Shown: piece by piece, positions 28,490 through 36,413 of the stretch
Position numbering within the stretch: position 1 is the first letter of the stretch
How the letters are laid out: every line of letters begins with the position of its first letter
NCBI GenBank assembly: GCA_029432815.1
Contig: JAROBA010000014.1
Coordinates: forward strand, 56,794-120,793
DNA: 64,000 bases
Direction: 5' to 3'
Source of the DNA: Pontiellaceae bacterium B1224
Lineage (GTDB): Bacteria > Verrucomicrobiota > Kiritimatiellia > Kiritimatiellales > Pontiellaceae
Made by a program: the position numbers and the translations under genes
Notes under the pieces: model-generated
Told to the model about the DNA's origin: nothing
What the model saw: only the letters and a program-made list of their open reading frames with translations
Databases searched by the model: none

Positions 28490-29062
28490 TTAATCTTTCA
28501 GTTGTTTAATGGATGCTTCCACACGCAGAAAGCCCATGCGAAGTTGTTGAAAACGGTAGCGCATAAACGAGCAGGCCAGCAGAGCCACGACCCCGATCAC
28601 GAGTCCGGCCTGCGTGGTAATCAATGCTTCCGAAACACCGCCGGATATGGCATCGGTGGCGACAGCATCGGCCGCACCAATTCCGTTGAAAGTGGTCAGC
28701 ATACCGGAAACCGTACCGAGCAAACCGAGCAGAGGCGCCGCCCCGATCAGTACAAAAGCAAAGGGGAAGCGGCGGTCGAGTTTTGAAAACAGGAGGTGAT
28801 CGATCTGATGAAACGGATCATCGGGGAAATCTTCGTTCAGCGCCTTCTGCAGTTTCAGCAGCAACTGCGGAGGGATATCGCGGCGGGTCAGCATATATTT
28901 CCAGTGGCGCTGTGAAAGCACGGGAGCGCCCGGCAAACGCAATGCCTGCGAAATGGAGAGCAGAGAAAACGCGATGCCGAAGGCCAGCAGGGCCAGGGCC
29001 CAAAAGCTGAAACCGCCTTCGGTGGCGAGAATGCGCAGTTCATGAAACAGTTCCTGCATCAT
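28490..29062 (-). CDS. exbB: ExbB-type MotA/TolQ proton channel subunit
   Basis: A 190-residue protein with three membrane segments: about 15-37, about 103-128 ('LIGAAPLLGLLGTVSGMLTTF') and about 148-170 ('ALITTQAGLVIGVVALLAC'). It is shorter than classical ExbB but fits the second, short ExbB of TonB2-type systems. The GLLGTVxGM motif is the family hallmark. Its ATG overlaps the stop of the long ExbB by four bases (29059-29062). Confidence 0.92.
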   Translation of the reverse strand: MMQELFHELRILATEGGFSFWALALLAFGIAFSLLSISQALRLPGAPVLSQRHWKYMLTRRDIPPQLLLKLQKALNEDFPDDPFHQIDHLLFSKLDRRFPFAFVLIGAAPLLGLLGTVSGMLTTFNGIGAADAVATDAISGGVSEALITTQAGLVIGVVALLACSFMRYRFQQLRMGFLRVEASIKQLKD

Positions 29063-30387
29063 GGTCGATCCTCCTTTTTGGGAAGCCCGTTCACAAAGGC
29101 CAGGCTGGCCAGTTCCATGGCGGAACGAATGGATTGCACGCGGCGCGAAAGAAAGGCGTGGAGAATCAGGGCGGGGATGGCGACGACGAGCCCCAGCTCG
29201 GTGGTCACGAGCGCTTCTGAAATCCCGGAAGCCAGCGATTTTGCATCGCCGGTTCCGAATACATTAATGAGGCGGAAGGTATAAATCATACCGGTCACCG
29301 TGCCGAGCAACCCGAGAAGCGGAGCCGTAGCCGAAGCAATGGCAATGAAGGAAAGGCCGCGTTGCAGCGGCGGTTCGGCCTCCAGAAACTTTTCATACAT
29401 GGCTTCTTCCACTTCGCTGGCGGGGCGGTTGCTCAGTTCAATGCCGCGCTGCAGTAACGCCTTGGCAGGATGCCGGAGGGGGGCTAGCGCGGTTTCGGCT
29501 TTCAAGCGATCCTCGTTTTTAACGGCATCCAATACGGTGCGCATGGTGCCGGGGCGGAGATCGCGAATCCGCGAAAGCTGCATCCATTTTCCAATGGCGG
29601 CCAGTGATGCAATGAGGGCGAGCGCGAGAATCGGATAGACCCAGAATCCGCCTTTTCGAACGTGATCGATGATGGAGCCTTTGGCTTGATCGAGCGCAAT
29701 GGCGGAACCGAGGGTGGGATCAAATCGAGGAGCGCCCGACTGGCGTTTCAACAGCTTTTGCAGCGCTTGAAGATCGGCCGTTCCCTCAACAATTTCGGGA
29801 AGGAGATTCCGGTTTTCAACGGTGAGTCCGCCTTGTTTCCAATCCTTGGAAATAAACCATTCCACGGGACCGGCCCGCAGGAAGGTGCCGTCAAGGAGGG
29901 TGCCGGATGCGTTGAGGGCTTCGCCGGGCGCGGCATACAATGCAAACCCAGTTTCCAAATGCTGGATGCTACGCGAAAGGAAATCTAGCCGGGCCTGAAG
30001 CGATTGGTCGGCTGCCAGCAACATGGGCCTGAAGGATTCAAGTTCTGAAACCGGCAGCAGCACTTCGAACTGTTTCCGATAATCCATAATTAAATTATCG
30101 ATCGCATTAAATTCGGCCTCTAATTCACGAATGCGTTCCGACAGGGCGGCTTGTTCGGCCTGATGATCCTGCCGATCCAAATGCAGCAACTGGACGGTTT
30201 GGCGCTTTGTGGAAAGTTCGGATGCAATGCGGCTGGTTTCGCGGGCGAGCGCGGGCTTTTCTTCGGCAATACGTTCGCGCTGTTCGGAAAGCTGTTGAAG
30301 AGCCATGCGCAAATCGGTGTCGATGGAATTGGTGGATTGAGCCTGCGCTCCAGCGAGCAGTGCAAAAAACAGGAAGAGACGTTTCAT
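29059..30387 (-). CDS. ttpC: TtpC-like long ExbB (MotA/TolQ/ExbB with periplasmic extension)
   Basis: A 442-residue protein. A signal peptide (MKRLFLFFALLAGAQAQ) and a coiled-coil-rich periplasmic extension of about 230 residues precede a MotA/TolQ/ExbB channel domain with membrane helices near 245-265, 340-362 ('ATAPLLGLLGTVTGMIYTF') and 390-412. This is the architecture of TtpC, an accessory channel protein required by Vibrio TonB2/TonB3 systems. It overlaps both neighbours (a shared base at 30387 and ATGA at 29059), so the operon is tightly coupled. One exact palindrome copy lies at 29837-29851. Confidence 0.9.
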   Translation of the reverse strand: MKRLFLFFALLAGAQAQSTNSIDTDLRMALQQLSEQRERIAEEKPALARETSRIASELSTKRQTVQLLHLDRQDHQAEQAALSERIRELEAEFNAIDNLIMDYRKQFEVLLPVSELESFRPMLLAADQSLQARLDFLSRSIQHLETGFALYAAPGEALNASGTLLDGTFLRAGPVEWFISKDWKQGGLTVENRNLLPEIVEGTADLQALQKLLKRQSGAPRFDPTLGSAIALDQAKGSIIDHVRKGGFWVYPILALALIASLAAIGKWMQLSRIRDLRPGTMRTVLDAVKNEDRLKAETALAPLRHPAKALLQRGIELSNRPASEVEEAMYEKFLEAEPPLQRGLSFIAIASATAPLLGLLGTVTGMIYTFRLINVFGTGDAKSLASGISEALVTTELGLVVAIPALILHAFLSRRVQSIRSAMELASLAFVNGLPKKEDRP

Positions 30388-31151
30388 TATTTCGCCTCCG
30401 ACGGGTGGATGGTGAGTGCGGCAAAATCGGGGACAACTTGCTTCTCAGCAATCTGGATGGCGTTGCGAATGGCCGGTGCACTTTCCGGGTCTGAAATCCA
30501 GTTCCAACCTTTGGAAGTCGGGAGGGCGTAGCCCGCGTCGGTTCCGTTGCGGTTGATGTACCACGCCTGCGATAAACCAAGATAGAGCACGTCCACTTCG
30601 GTGCGTTGGCCGTTACGCTCCAATAGGTAGGTGTCGGTCGTTATGGTTTGATTAAATTCGGCGATTTCTGTGAGCACCTCGAACACGTCGCGATAGCGAT
30701 CCTGCAGGGTATTTGCTGCATCGGGTTGCAGAAGTCGGCCGAGGGGCACCGCACATTTTTTTTGCAACGGAGGAGGTAAAAAATCCACCAGCGGAATGAG
30801 CTGATTTTCCAGCGCTGCAATGCTGGCAATGAGCTGTTCGCGCTGGGCTTCGAGCGCGGTGACACTGCGGTTAAGTTCCTCCTGTTTTTCAGTTTGAAGA
30901 TTTCGAGCCGATTCGGAGTGGGCGAGCAGTTCATCGAGCTTATTCATTTCCTGCTTGCGGATGGAATTCAGCTGGGAAAGTCGGTTGCGTTCGGCCTGCC
31001 AATTTGCGGCTTCGGCACTGATGGTTTTCTGAAGTTGCAGCCATTCGGAGAGCTTTTCGCGCGTCTCTTCGGGCGAAGGCGATGCGATTGAAAAGGAAGG
31101 TCCTGCACAGAGAAGAAGGAGTACGATGGTGATTTTGCTTTTTATAATCAT
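30387..31151 (-). CDS. DUF3450 periplasmic coiled-coil protein
   Basis: A 254-residue protein with an N-terminal signal peptide ('IVLLLLCAGPSFSIA') and a long coiled coil (about 35-115, rich in E/Q/L), followed by 'PLVDFLPPPLQ' and 'LLERNGQRTEVDVLYLGLSQAWYIN', the DUF3450 signature. In gammaproteobacterial TonB2 loci this family always precedes ttpC and is thought to form a periplasmic partner of the extended ExbB. First gene of the six-gene operon; a short inverted repeat at 31210-31224 lies upstream. One exact palindrome copy at 30502-30516. Confidence 0.88.
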   Translation of the reverse strand: MIIKSKITIVLLLLCAGPSFSIASPSPEETREKLSEWLQLQKTISAEAANWQAERNRLSQLNSIRKQEMNKLDELLAHSESARNLQTEKQEELNRSVTALEAQREQLIASIAALENQLIPLVDFLPPPLQKKCAVPLGRLLQPDAANTLQDRYRDVFEVLTEIAEFNQTITTDTYLLERNGQRTEVDVLYLGLSQAWYINRNGTDAGYALPTSKGWNWISDPESAPAIRNAIQIAEKQVVPDFAALTIHPSEAK

Positions 31152-31209
31152 GGATGTCGGAGCTTCATCGTTGCGACGCGTAAAGATCGCTGCGTTTGTT
31201 GCAAGTTTC

Positions 31210-31224
31210 GTTTAATCGCTAAAC
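31210..31224. promoter_or_regulatory. inverted repeat upstream of the TonB operon
   Basis: GTTTAATCGCTAAAC has five-base perfect arms, extended outward by TTTC and GAAA with one bulge. It lies 59-73 bp upstream of the DUF3450 start codon on the minus strand, suitable for an iron- or heme-responsive operator. The regulator is unknown. Confidence 0.4.
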
Positions 31225-31390
31225 CGAAAGTGATTGCAATAAAATGGGTTATGAAGCTTCGGGCTCATCCCGACAGCTGGGTTAAATTGGTTTTCCAATG
31301 GTTGGAAAATCGCGGGCAATATTGCGAAGGGCCGGGATTAAATCAAACGAAAAAATCGGCATATTTAGATTCAATCTCAAATTTAGGCTT

Positions 31391-31412
31391 TACAAACTTT
31401 TGGAGGTTTGTA
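31391..31412. promoter_or_regulatory. inverted repeat upstream of AraC gene
   Basis: TACAAAC and GTTTGTA are separated by eight bases. The position is about 225 bp upstream of the AraC start, so it may be an operator or the base of an RNA hairpin. Confidence 0.35.
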
Positions 31413-31634
31413 GATTTCGCGGCAGTAAAAGTTCAGAAAGCCTAACTTTTTCAATCCTTGGAAAAAGGCCTATTGAACTCGTCCTATCAGGGTGGTCCTG
31501 AAGGTGTTTTGGTTTATAGACTGTCGATGCGGGTTTCGCGAGGAAACAGCACGATGGAGACCGCGTCGCCGGGCCATGAAAAGATAGGGTCATTCCGCTT
31601 CTTCCTGTTCCGGTGATACACCTGAGTGAATAAA

Positions 31635-32603
31635 ATGAATGAACAGGAAATGAAGAAAAAGAATGAAGAACTTCTCTTTGAGAAGCCTAAAAAATATGAC
31701 CTGAAAATTGAGGATGCGCGACTGCGCGGAAGCTCTTTACGGGTTCGTGCAGGGATTCGTTTGCATGAAGTTGAACTCCTCCCGGATTCAGCATGCCGGA
31801 TTCCTGTGTCGTACGCCCGGGATTCCGTCTGGCTCGGATACATCCGGCGGGGTGAGCAGACGATCCTTCTTCCAGACCTTGGAAGAAAAACCGTGCGCTC
31901 GGGCGGCTGGTTCATCGGCCGAATGGATGCCATGACGGTATTAACGCAGGCGGAAGGCGACATTGAGTTGATGGCCTTTTCATTTTGCCCGAAGGTCATG
32001 AACTCATTGCTTTCGATGTGTGCGGTGGATGTGGCGGATGCTTTGCATTGTTTTGCCTGTGTGAATCAGCAAAAGCCGACCCTGGTTCAAGGGGAGTCCT
32101 CCCCGCGTTTGCAGTGGCTGGCGGATCAGATTTCCATTGAGACCGGAAGTGCTCCGGGGAAACGCCTCGATTTGGAAGCGCGGTGTCTGGAATGGATCAG
32201 TGAGTTATTCAAGCAGCCTTCGTTGATTTCGATCGATGCAAAGGAGTTCGGTTGCTCGAATTATGATGTGAAGGCCCTGCGCGATGTCGCTCTCTTTCTG
32301 GAAGAAAACCTGGCGGAAGAGCATTCGCTGGCGGATCTTTGTCGGCGGTTCTACATCAACGAATTCAAGCTGAAGCGTAATTTCAAGGCGATGTTTGGCA
32401 TAACCGTTTTCGGCTATTTGCGGGATGTGCGATTTCAACGCGCGGAACAGTTGCTGAAGACGGATGAACTCTCGGTGCTCGAAATTGCAAACGAAGTGGG
32501 CTACAGCAATCCCAGCCATTTTTCGCGTGGCTTTCAGGAACGATTCGGGGTGCTTCCTAAAGATTTCAGGCGCATGCATCAGGATACATTTAAACAAGAT
32601 TGA
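31635..32603 (+). CDS. AraC-family regulator of the heme/flavodoxin operon
   Basis: A 322-residue protein from ATG 31635; an in-frame GTG nine bases upstream is an alternative start. The last 100 residues form an AraC DNA-binding domain: 'SLADLCRRFYINEFKLKRNF' and 'VLEIANEVGYSNPSHFSRGFQ', then 'FGVLPKDFRRMHQ'. The N-terminal part resembles PchR/YbtA-type regulators, which sense siderophores or iron status, although no ligand residues can be named. It directly precedes flavodoxin (27 bp), DUF2023 and hutW and lies between the TonB and heme uptake operons, so it is a strong candidate for a heme or iron regulator of the block. Contains one exact palindrome copy (31870-31884). Confidence 0.88.
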   Translation: MNEQEMKKKNEELLFEKPKKYDLKIEDARLRGSSLRVRAGIRLHEVELLPDSACRIPVSYARDSVWLGYIRRGEQTILLPDLGRKTVRSGGWFIGRMDAMTVLTQAEGDIELMAFSFCPKVMNSLLSMCAVDVADALHCFACVNQQKPTLVQGESSPRLQWLADQISIETGSAPGKRLDLEARCLEWISELFKQPSLISIDAKEFGCSNYDVKALRDVALFLEENLAEEHSLADLCRRFYINEFKLKRNFKAMFGITVFGYLRDVRFQRAEQLLKTDELSVLEIANEVGYSNPSHFSRGFQERFGVLPKDFRRMHQDTFKQD

Positions 32604-32630
32604 TTGGGAAACAGAACGAAGGTGAAGAAC

Positions 32631-33122
32631 ATGAAAACAGTTATTATTTACGGAAGTACGACGGGAACAACAGAAGCGGTGGCAGAGGATCTGGCTACCG
32701 AACTGGGTGCAACGGCCATTGCCGCAGCGGACGCTGATGCGGCGGCGCTTGAAGGGTGTGAATTTTTGGTGCTGGGTGCTTCGACATGGGGCATGGGCGA
32801 TTTGCAGGATGATATGGCGGATTTTATTTCCGGCCTTGAATCGTTGAATATATCGGCGTCTTGCGGGGCGGTTTTCGGGTTGGGCGATCAGTTCGGATTC
32901 GGCGACAGTTTTGTGGACGGTATCGCAGATATGGCTGAGGCATTGGACGATCAAGGTCTCAAACTCGTTGGCCGTTGGCCGGTGGATGGCTATGCCTTTT
33001 CTGCATCGCGAGCACAGGACGGAACCTCTTTCTCGGGGTTGGCACTGGATCAGGATAATGAATCTGAAAAAACGGCCGACCGGATTTCGGCGTGGGTGCA
33101 GCGATTGAAGGAAGAGGTGTAA
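32631..33122 (+). CDS. flavodoxin
   Basis: A 163-residue protein beginning MKTVIIYGSTTGTTEAVAED; the GSTTGTTE loop binds the FMN phosphate. 'FLVLGASTWGMGDLQDD' and 'VFGLGDQFGFGDSFVDG' supply the two isoalloxazine-contact loops, and the length is that of a long-chain flavodoxin. ATG 32631 follows GAAGGTGAAG. Flavodoxins replace ferredoxin under iron limitation and carry single electrons. Placed two genes before a radical SAM heme-degrading enzyme, it is the likely electron donor for reductive cleavage of SAM or for the heme reaction itself. Confidence 0.93.
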   Translation: MKTVIIYGSTTGTTEAVAEDLATELGATAIAAADADAAALEGCEFLVLGASTWGMGDLQDDMADFISGLESLNISASCGAVFGLGDQFGFGDSFVDGIADMAEALDDQGLKLVGRWPVDGYAFSASRAQDGTSFSGLALDQDNESEKTADRISAWVQRLKEEV

Positions 33123-33124
33123 AT

Positions 33125-33502
33125 ATGAGCATGCAGGTTTTTGGTCATCATGTTTATGAATACCGTAAAGGGTTGCGTAGTTTGGTGCTGCACACGATCA
33201 GTGGAAACGAACTCGACGCCGCAATCAAACGGTTAAAGATTGCGGAAATTGACTACGAAATCTATCCCGTGAAACAGACGGATCGGATGAATATCTTTTT
33301 CGGGGCAAAGGAGAGCGTTGATTGCATTCGCGCGATTGGAAAAGATGATCTGAATGCGTATACCCCGGAAGAGGATTTCATGCTGGGGACCATGCTCGGG
33401 TATGATCGTCGCCAGCAGTGCGAGCGCTATTTGGAGCAACGGGCCCGCTGGGAAAAGCGGAAGGCTGTACTCAAGGATGGTTTTGACAATGCTCTGGACT
33501 GA
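33125..33502 (+). CDS. DUF2023 family protein
   Basis: A 125-residue protein starting 2 bp after the flavodoxin stop. It opens 'MSMQVFGHHVYEYRKGLRSL' and carries 'IYPVKQTDRMNIFFG' and 'LTxEEDFMLGxMLGYDRxxQCERY'-like segments that fit DUF2023, a family habitually encoded beside flavodoxin in anaerobes. Its biochemical role is unknown; the conserved cysteine and charged C-terminus (RARWEKRKAVL) suggest a small accessory protein. Its 3' end overlaps the start of hutW, so translation is coupled. Confidence 0.75.
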   Translation: MSMQVFGHHVYEYRKGLRSLVLHTISGNELDAAIKRLKIAEIDYEIYPVKQTDRMNIFFGAKESVDCIRAIGKDDLNAYTPEEDFMLGTMLGYDRRQQCERYLEQRARWEKRKAVLKDGFDNALD

Positions 33503-34973
33503 CGAAGCGGAAGAACTGCTCGGTGCGGCTCCGGCATTTGTTCGCGAGCAGATTCGCGAAAAGGCGGAACTCCGGGCGCGAAAGGAACAGCGGGCCGAAA
33601 TCGACGCGGGCTTTATTAAGTCGATGCAATCGGGCTGTGGGCATCCGGGCCAACGTTATCCGGACCCTCAGATTACGGCAGATCCCATTCATGAGGCCTT
33701 CGCCCGGAAGTATGGCGTGCATGCTAATATGACCGGGGGCAATGATCTGGCCGGTGATGCGGAGAAATACTTTTTCCAGGCCTTGGAAAAAACGGCGGAT
33801 CCGGATGCCGCGACGATGGCCTATTTTCATATTCCATTTTGCTGCACGCGCTGTTTGTTCTGCGGCTTTTATTCGGAAACAACGGAGCCGGGTGCCATTG
33901 CGAGCTATTCTGAATCGTTGGCGCAGGATATTATTCTAACCGGTTCCAAACTTCGGAAAACGGGCCGGAAGCTGGGCGCCGTTTATTTTGGGGGCGGCAC
34001 GCCGACGGATCTGAAAGCGGAAGAATTGGAACTGCTGATTAAAACCGTGCGGCGCGAGTTTCCGCTGGAACCGGATTGTGAGATTACGGTGGAAGGGCGG
34101 CTTTTTGACTTTGATGATGAAAAGGTGAAAGCCGTTTTGAATGCCGGGGCGAACCGGTTTTCTTTTGGGGTTCAAAGTTTCGACACCAAAATCCGTCGTA
34201 ACATGGGACGGATATTGAGCCGGGAAGATTTGGTGGAGCGGCTGAATCGTATTTCTGCGCTGGGCGATTCCTATGACGCGGCTGTGGTGATTGATCTGAT
34301 TTACGGACTGCCGGGGCAGGGCGAAAAGGAATGGATTGAGAGCATTGATTGCGGGGTTAATGAAACAGGGATTCATGGGCTGGACCTCTATCAGATCAAT
34401 CTGCTCCCCGCCACGCCGCTGGTTGAAAAACTGGAGTTTCTTCCGCCGATGGCCGACGTGAAGCAACAGGCCGATCTTTTTATGGCCGGACGGCAGCGTA
34501 TGCTGGAACATGGGTTTGATCGGTTGTCGGTTGCCCATTGGGGGCGCGATGCCCGCGAACGAAATCGGTACAACCTTTGGAACAAATTAAATGTCGATTG
34601 TGTTCCGATGGGCGCAGGTGCGGGTGGACGATGGGGAGGAACCCGCTTTTTCCAGCAAAGCGATGTGTGCCGTTTCGGTAAGGTGATTTCCAAGGGTCGA
34701 AAACCGCTCGCTTCGGCGGCCTCTGAGCCGTCCTGTGCGGCTTTAATTTCGGCGGCTATTGGGCAAATTGAACAATGCCGTATTGATGTGGAAGCCCTGG
34801 AGCGTGTTGCCGGTAAGCCATTGTTGAATCAACTGATGCCGATGCTCAGCCTTTGGGTATCAGCCGGTCTGCTGAAAATCGGCGATCCGTGCCGTCTGAC
34901 ACCAGCAGGAGAATTCTGGAGTGTGAATCTACACTATTTAATGGGTCGTAAACTAAGGGAGATCTGCGCGTAA
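33489..34973 (+). CDS. hutW: HutW/ChuW-type anaerobic heme-degrading radical SAM enzyme with N-terminal PCP_red domain
   Basis: About 494 residues from ATG 33489; in-frame ATG 33477 or TTG 33483 are alternatives, all inside the end of the DUF2023 gene. Residues 1-48 ('LWTDEAEELLGAAPAFVREQ') form a PCP_red-like domain, as in protochlorophyllide-reductase proteins. The radical SAM cluster motif is C118-x3-C122-x2-C125 ('FCCTRCLFCGFYSET'), and 'AVYFGGGTPTDL' and 'FSFGVQSFD' are HemN/ChuW signatures. ChuW/HutW opens the heme ring without oxygen and releases iron. Context (flavodoxin, ferredoxin, heme uptake) strongly supports this role over coproporphyrinogen oxidase. It contains one exact palindrome copy (33774-33788) and is followed by a bidirectional terminator. 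Confidence 0.85.
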   Translation: MLWTDEAEELLGAAPAFVREQIREKAELRARKEQRAEIDAGFIKSMQSGCGHPGQRYPDPQITADPIHEAFARKYGVHANMTGGNDLAGDAEKYFFQALEKTADPDAATMAYFHIPFCCTRCLFCGFYSETTEPGAIASYSESLAQDIILTGSKLRKTGRKLGAVYFGGGTPTDLKAEELELLIKTVRREFPLEPDCEITVEGRLFDFDDEKVKAVLNAGANRFSFGVQSFDTKIRRNMGRILSREDLVERLNRISALGDSYDAAVVIDLIYGLPGQGEKEWIESIDCGVNETGIHGLDLYQINLLPATPLVEKLEFLPPMADVKQQADLFMAGRQRMLEHGFDRLSVAHWGRDARERNRYNLWNKLNVDCVPMGAGAGGRWGGTRFFQQSDVCRFGKVISKGRKPLASAASEPSCAALISAAIGQIEQCRIDVEALERVAGKPLLNQLMPMLSLWVSAGLLKIGDPCRLTPAGEFWSVNLHYLMGRKLREICA

Positions 34974-35010
34974 GCTGAATCTCTTGAACGTACAACGCTG
35001 ACAAAAAATA

Positions 35011-35041
35011 AACCCCGCTGGTTTGGCGGGGTTTTTCTTTT
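35011..35041. terminator. bidirectional terminator between hutW and ferredoxin
   Basis: AACCCCGC, loop TGGTTTG, GCGGGGTT with T-rich tails on both strands (TTTTTCTTTTT to the right, ATTTTTTGT on the minus strand). It ends at the exact palindrome TTCCAATGGTTGGAA (35041-35055). Confidence 0.9.
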
Positions 35042-35058
35042 TCCAATGGTTGGAAAAA

Positions 35059-35229
35059 TTATCCAGCTGAAATCGCATCAACCGGACATACTGATTCGCA
35101 GGCACCGCAATCGGTGCAGCTTGCAGCATCAATGACATACTGTCCGTCGCCGGCGCTGATGGCTTCAACTGGACATTCGCTTTCGCAAGAAGCGCAGTTC
35201 GTGCAGCTATCTGAAATTACATAGGCCAT
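35059..35229 (-). CDS. 2[4Fe-4S] ferredoxin, 56 residues
   Basis: A complete small gene on the minus strand, ATG at 35229-35227, TAA at 35061-35059, with an AGGAG ribosome site. The protein has two CxxCxxCxxxCP motifs: C9, C12, C15, C19 and C38, C41, C44, C48, the clostridial-type dicluster ferredoxin pattern. It carries low-potential electrons in the cytoplasm. Lying convergent to hutW, it is a candidate donor for that radical SAM enzyme when iron is sufficient, with flavodoxin as the iron-poor alternative; this pairing is inferred. Confidence 0.95.
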   Translation of the reverse strand: MAYVISDSCTNCASCESECPVEAISAGDGQYVIDAASCTDCGACESVCPVDAISAG

Positions 35230-35683
35230 GGTTTTACTCCTAGGTTATTGGTGACGTCGAGCACCGTGCTCAACGACGAACAAGGTAGCAGTTTAACTCT
35301 GTTTTTCACGGAAAAAACGGAAAATGGGCTTATTTGGACAAGGTATCAGTCTTAGCCTTAACATACTTTTCAGGAATCAGCGTGCGGTTACTCCGTTACA
35401 GAGCTTTTTCACTCCGCGGTCGGGTGGAATGGATATTCCAACATCGCGTATAACGAATCCAATGATCAACGAGCAGATTATCCCTCTGTCGATTTGATTA
35501 CGGTTAGTTAGCACGTCGCGGTGCGCCTGTTCAGCGCTCGTGGTGGGGTCGGATGGGTTGGTTCCTGTCCGGCCTTTTTTCTTTTTCAAATCCGTCTCGG
35601 GGCATTCTTGCTCCCGCACGGGGTAGAAGGGGTTATTTAGACTGCATATAAATAACCCATCACTATTCAACAAGGAGAATGAA
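35230..35683. other. 454-bp divergent region between ferredoxin and the heme operon
   Basis: No gene supported; a 132-codon minus frame across it is not protein-like and overlaps the next gene. The 3' end carries a strong inverted repeat (35631-35657) and the AAGGAG ribosome site of the next gene. A T-rich run near 35575-35590 follows GTCCGGCC and may be a weak terminator. Confidence 0.55.
35631..35657. promoter_or_regulatory. perfect inverted repeat upstream of the heme uptake operon
   Basis: GGTTATTTA-N9-TAAATAACC has nine-base perfect arms and ends 26 bp before the ATG at 35684, so it lies at or just after the promoter, an ideal operator for repression. A Fur-type or heme-responsive regulator is a reasonable guess given the operon. 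It may also fold as an RNA hairpin in the leader. Confidence 0.55.
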
Positions 35684-36376
35684 ATGAAAATGAATGCAGT
35701 ACTTTTTGGCGCGGCCCTTTTAGTGGCGGCGGGTGCACAGGCTTCCCTGACGGATTTCGGTCTGGGCGGAAACAAGAGCTATGACGGATGGGATGGATTG
35801 AGCGCGACTCAATATCCAGGGTATGGATCCTATCCGGGGGCAGGCCCCTGGCCGGGTGCGATGGTTGCGAATGAAGCGGGCTCTAACGGTGGTGAGCTGA
35901 GCAAGGTTGCTGGAACGGGCTATGCAGCATCGTCATCTCTTTATTCTTCGGCTGGCGGTGTTTATGAAGTGTCGCAGGATAGTGTGGTTTCCGGTCTGGA
36001 GACCATCGTGTTCGCTGTGGGCTACGGAGCGGGCACCACACCGAGCTTTACCAATGGACCGACGCTGACCGTGAATGGGCTGACTGTGGTCGGCGGCGCT
36101 GACTCGACGTTTAATCTGGGATCGTATGACGACACGATCGGCGGGTATGACGTTACGCTCACCACCGATGTTTTCCAGTGGGATCTGAGCAGTCTGGGCG
36201 AAACGGTTACTTCATTTTCCATCAGCTATGATGTTGGTGAACACAATCAGCAATACGGATTACAGTTGGAACAGAGCGATGTGTATTCCGCCGCGATTCC
36301 GGAACCCGCCACGATGGTTTTATTGGGCGGAGCAGGGTTGGCGCTGACGTTTATCCGTCGACTTAAAATGTATTAA
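35684..36376 (+). CDS. PEP-CTERM-anchored secreted protein heading the heme operon
   Basis: A 230-residue protein with a signal peptide (ends GAQA, residue 20) and a C-terminal exosortase signal: 'IPEPATMVL', a hydrophobic segment and RRLKMY. The mature region is Gly/Ser/Tyr-rich ('ATQYPGYGSYPGAGPWPG') then beta-stranded. No family was recognised. It is the first gene after the 35631 repeat and is followed by another secreted protein and the heme receptor in one direction with short gaps (37 and 13 bp), so it is probably co-expressed with them. A surface heme-capture role is possible but not shown by any motif. Confidence 0.8.
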   Translation: MKMNAVLFGAALLVAAGAQASLTDFGLGGNKSYDGWDGLSATQYPGYGSYPGAGPWPGAMVANEAGSNGGELSKVAGTGYAASSSLYSSAGGVYEVSQDSVVSGLETIVFAVGYGAGTTPSFTNGPTLTVNGLTVVGGADSTFNLGSYDDTIGGYDVTLTTDVFQWDLSSLGETVTSFSISYDVGEHNQQYGLQLEQSDVYSAAIPEPATMVLLGGAGLALTFIRRLKMY

Positions 36377-36413
36377 TTTGTTCTGCGCCGAAACGAATTA
36401 AAGGAGACGTTTA

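Larger units (their letters stand above)
31152..31634. other. 483-bp divergent regulatory region between TonB operon and AraC gene
   Basis: No supported gene. It must hold the promoters for both flanking units. Visible elements: inverted repeat GTTTA-N5-TAAAC at 31210-31224, palindrome copies at 31293-31307 (exact) and 31449-31463 (14 of 15), inverted repeat TACAAAC-N8-GTTTGTA at 31391-31412, and GGTTTATAGACTG at 31511-31523, which resembles the left side of the heme-operon repeat at 35631. Confidence 0.6.

Noticed and set aside
35377..35775. 132-codon minus-strand frame over the heme operon leader
   Set aside because: It overlaps the PEP-CTERM gene start and its ribosome site, has no ribosome site of its own, and shows no domain.
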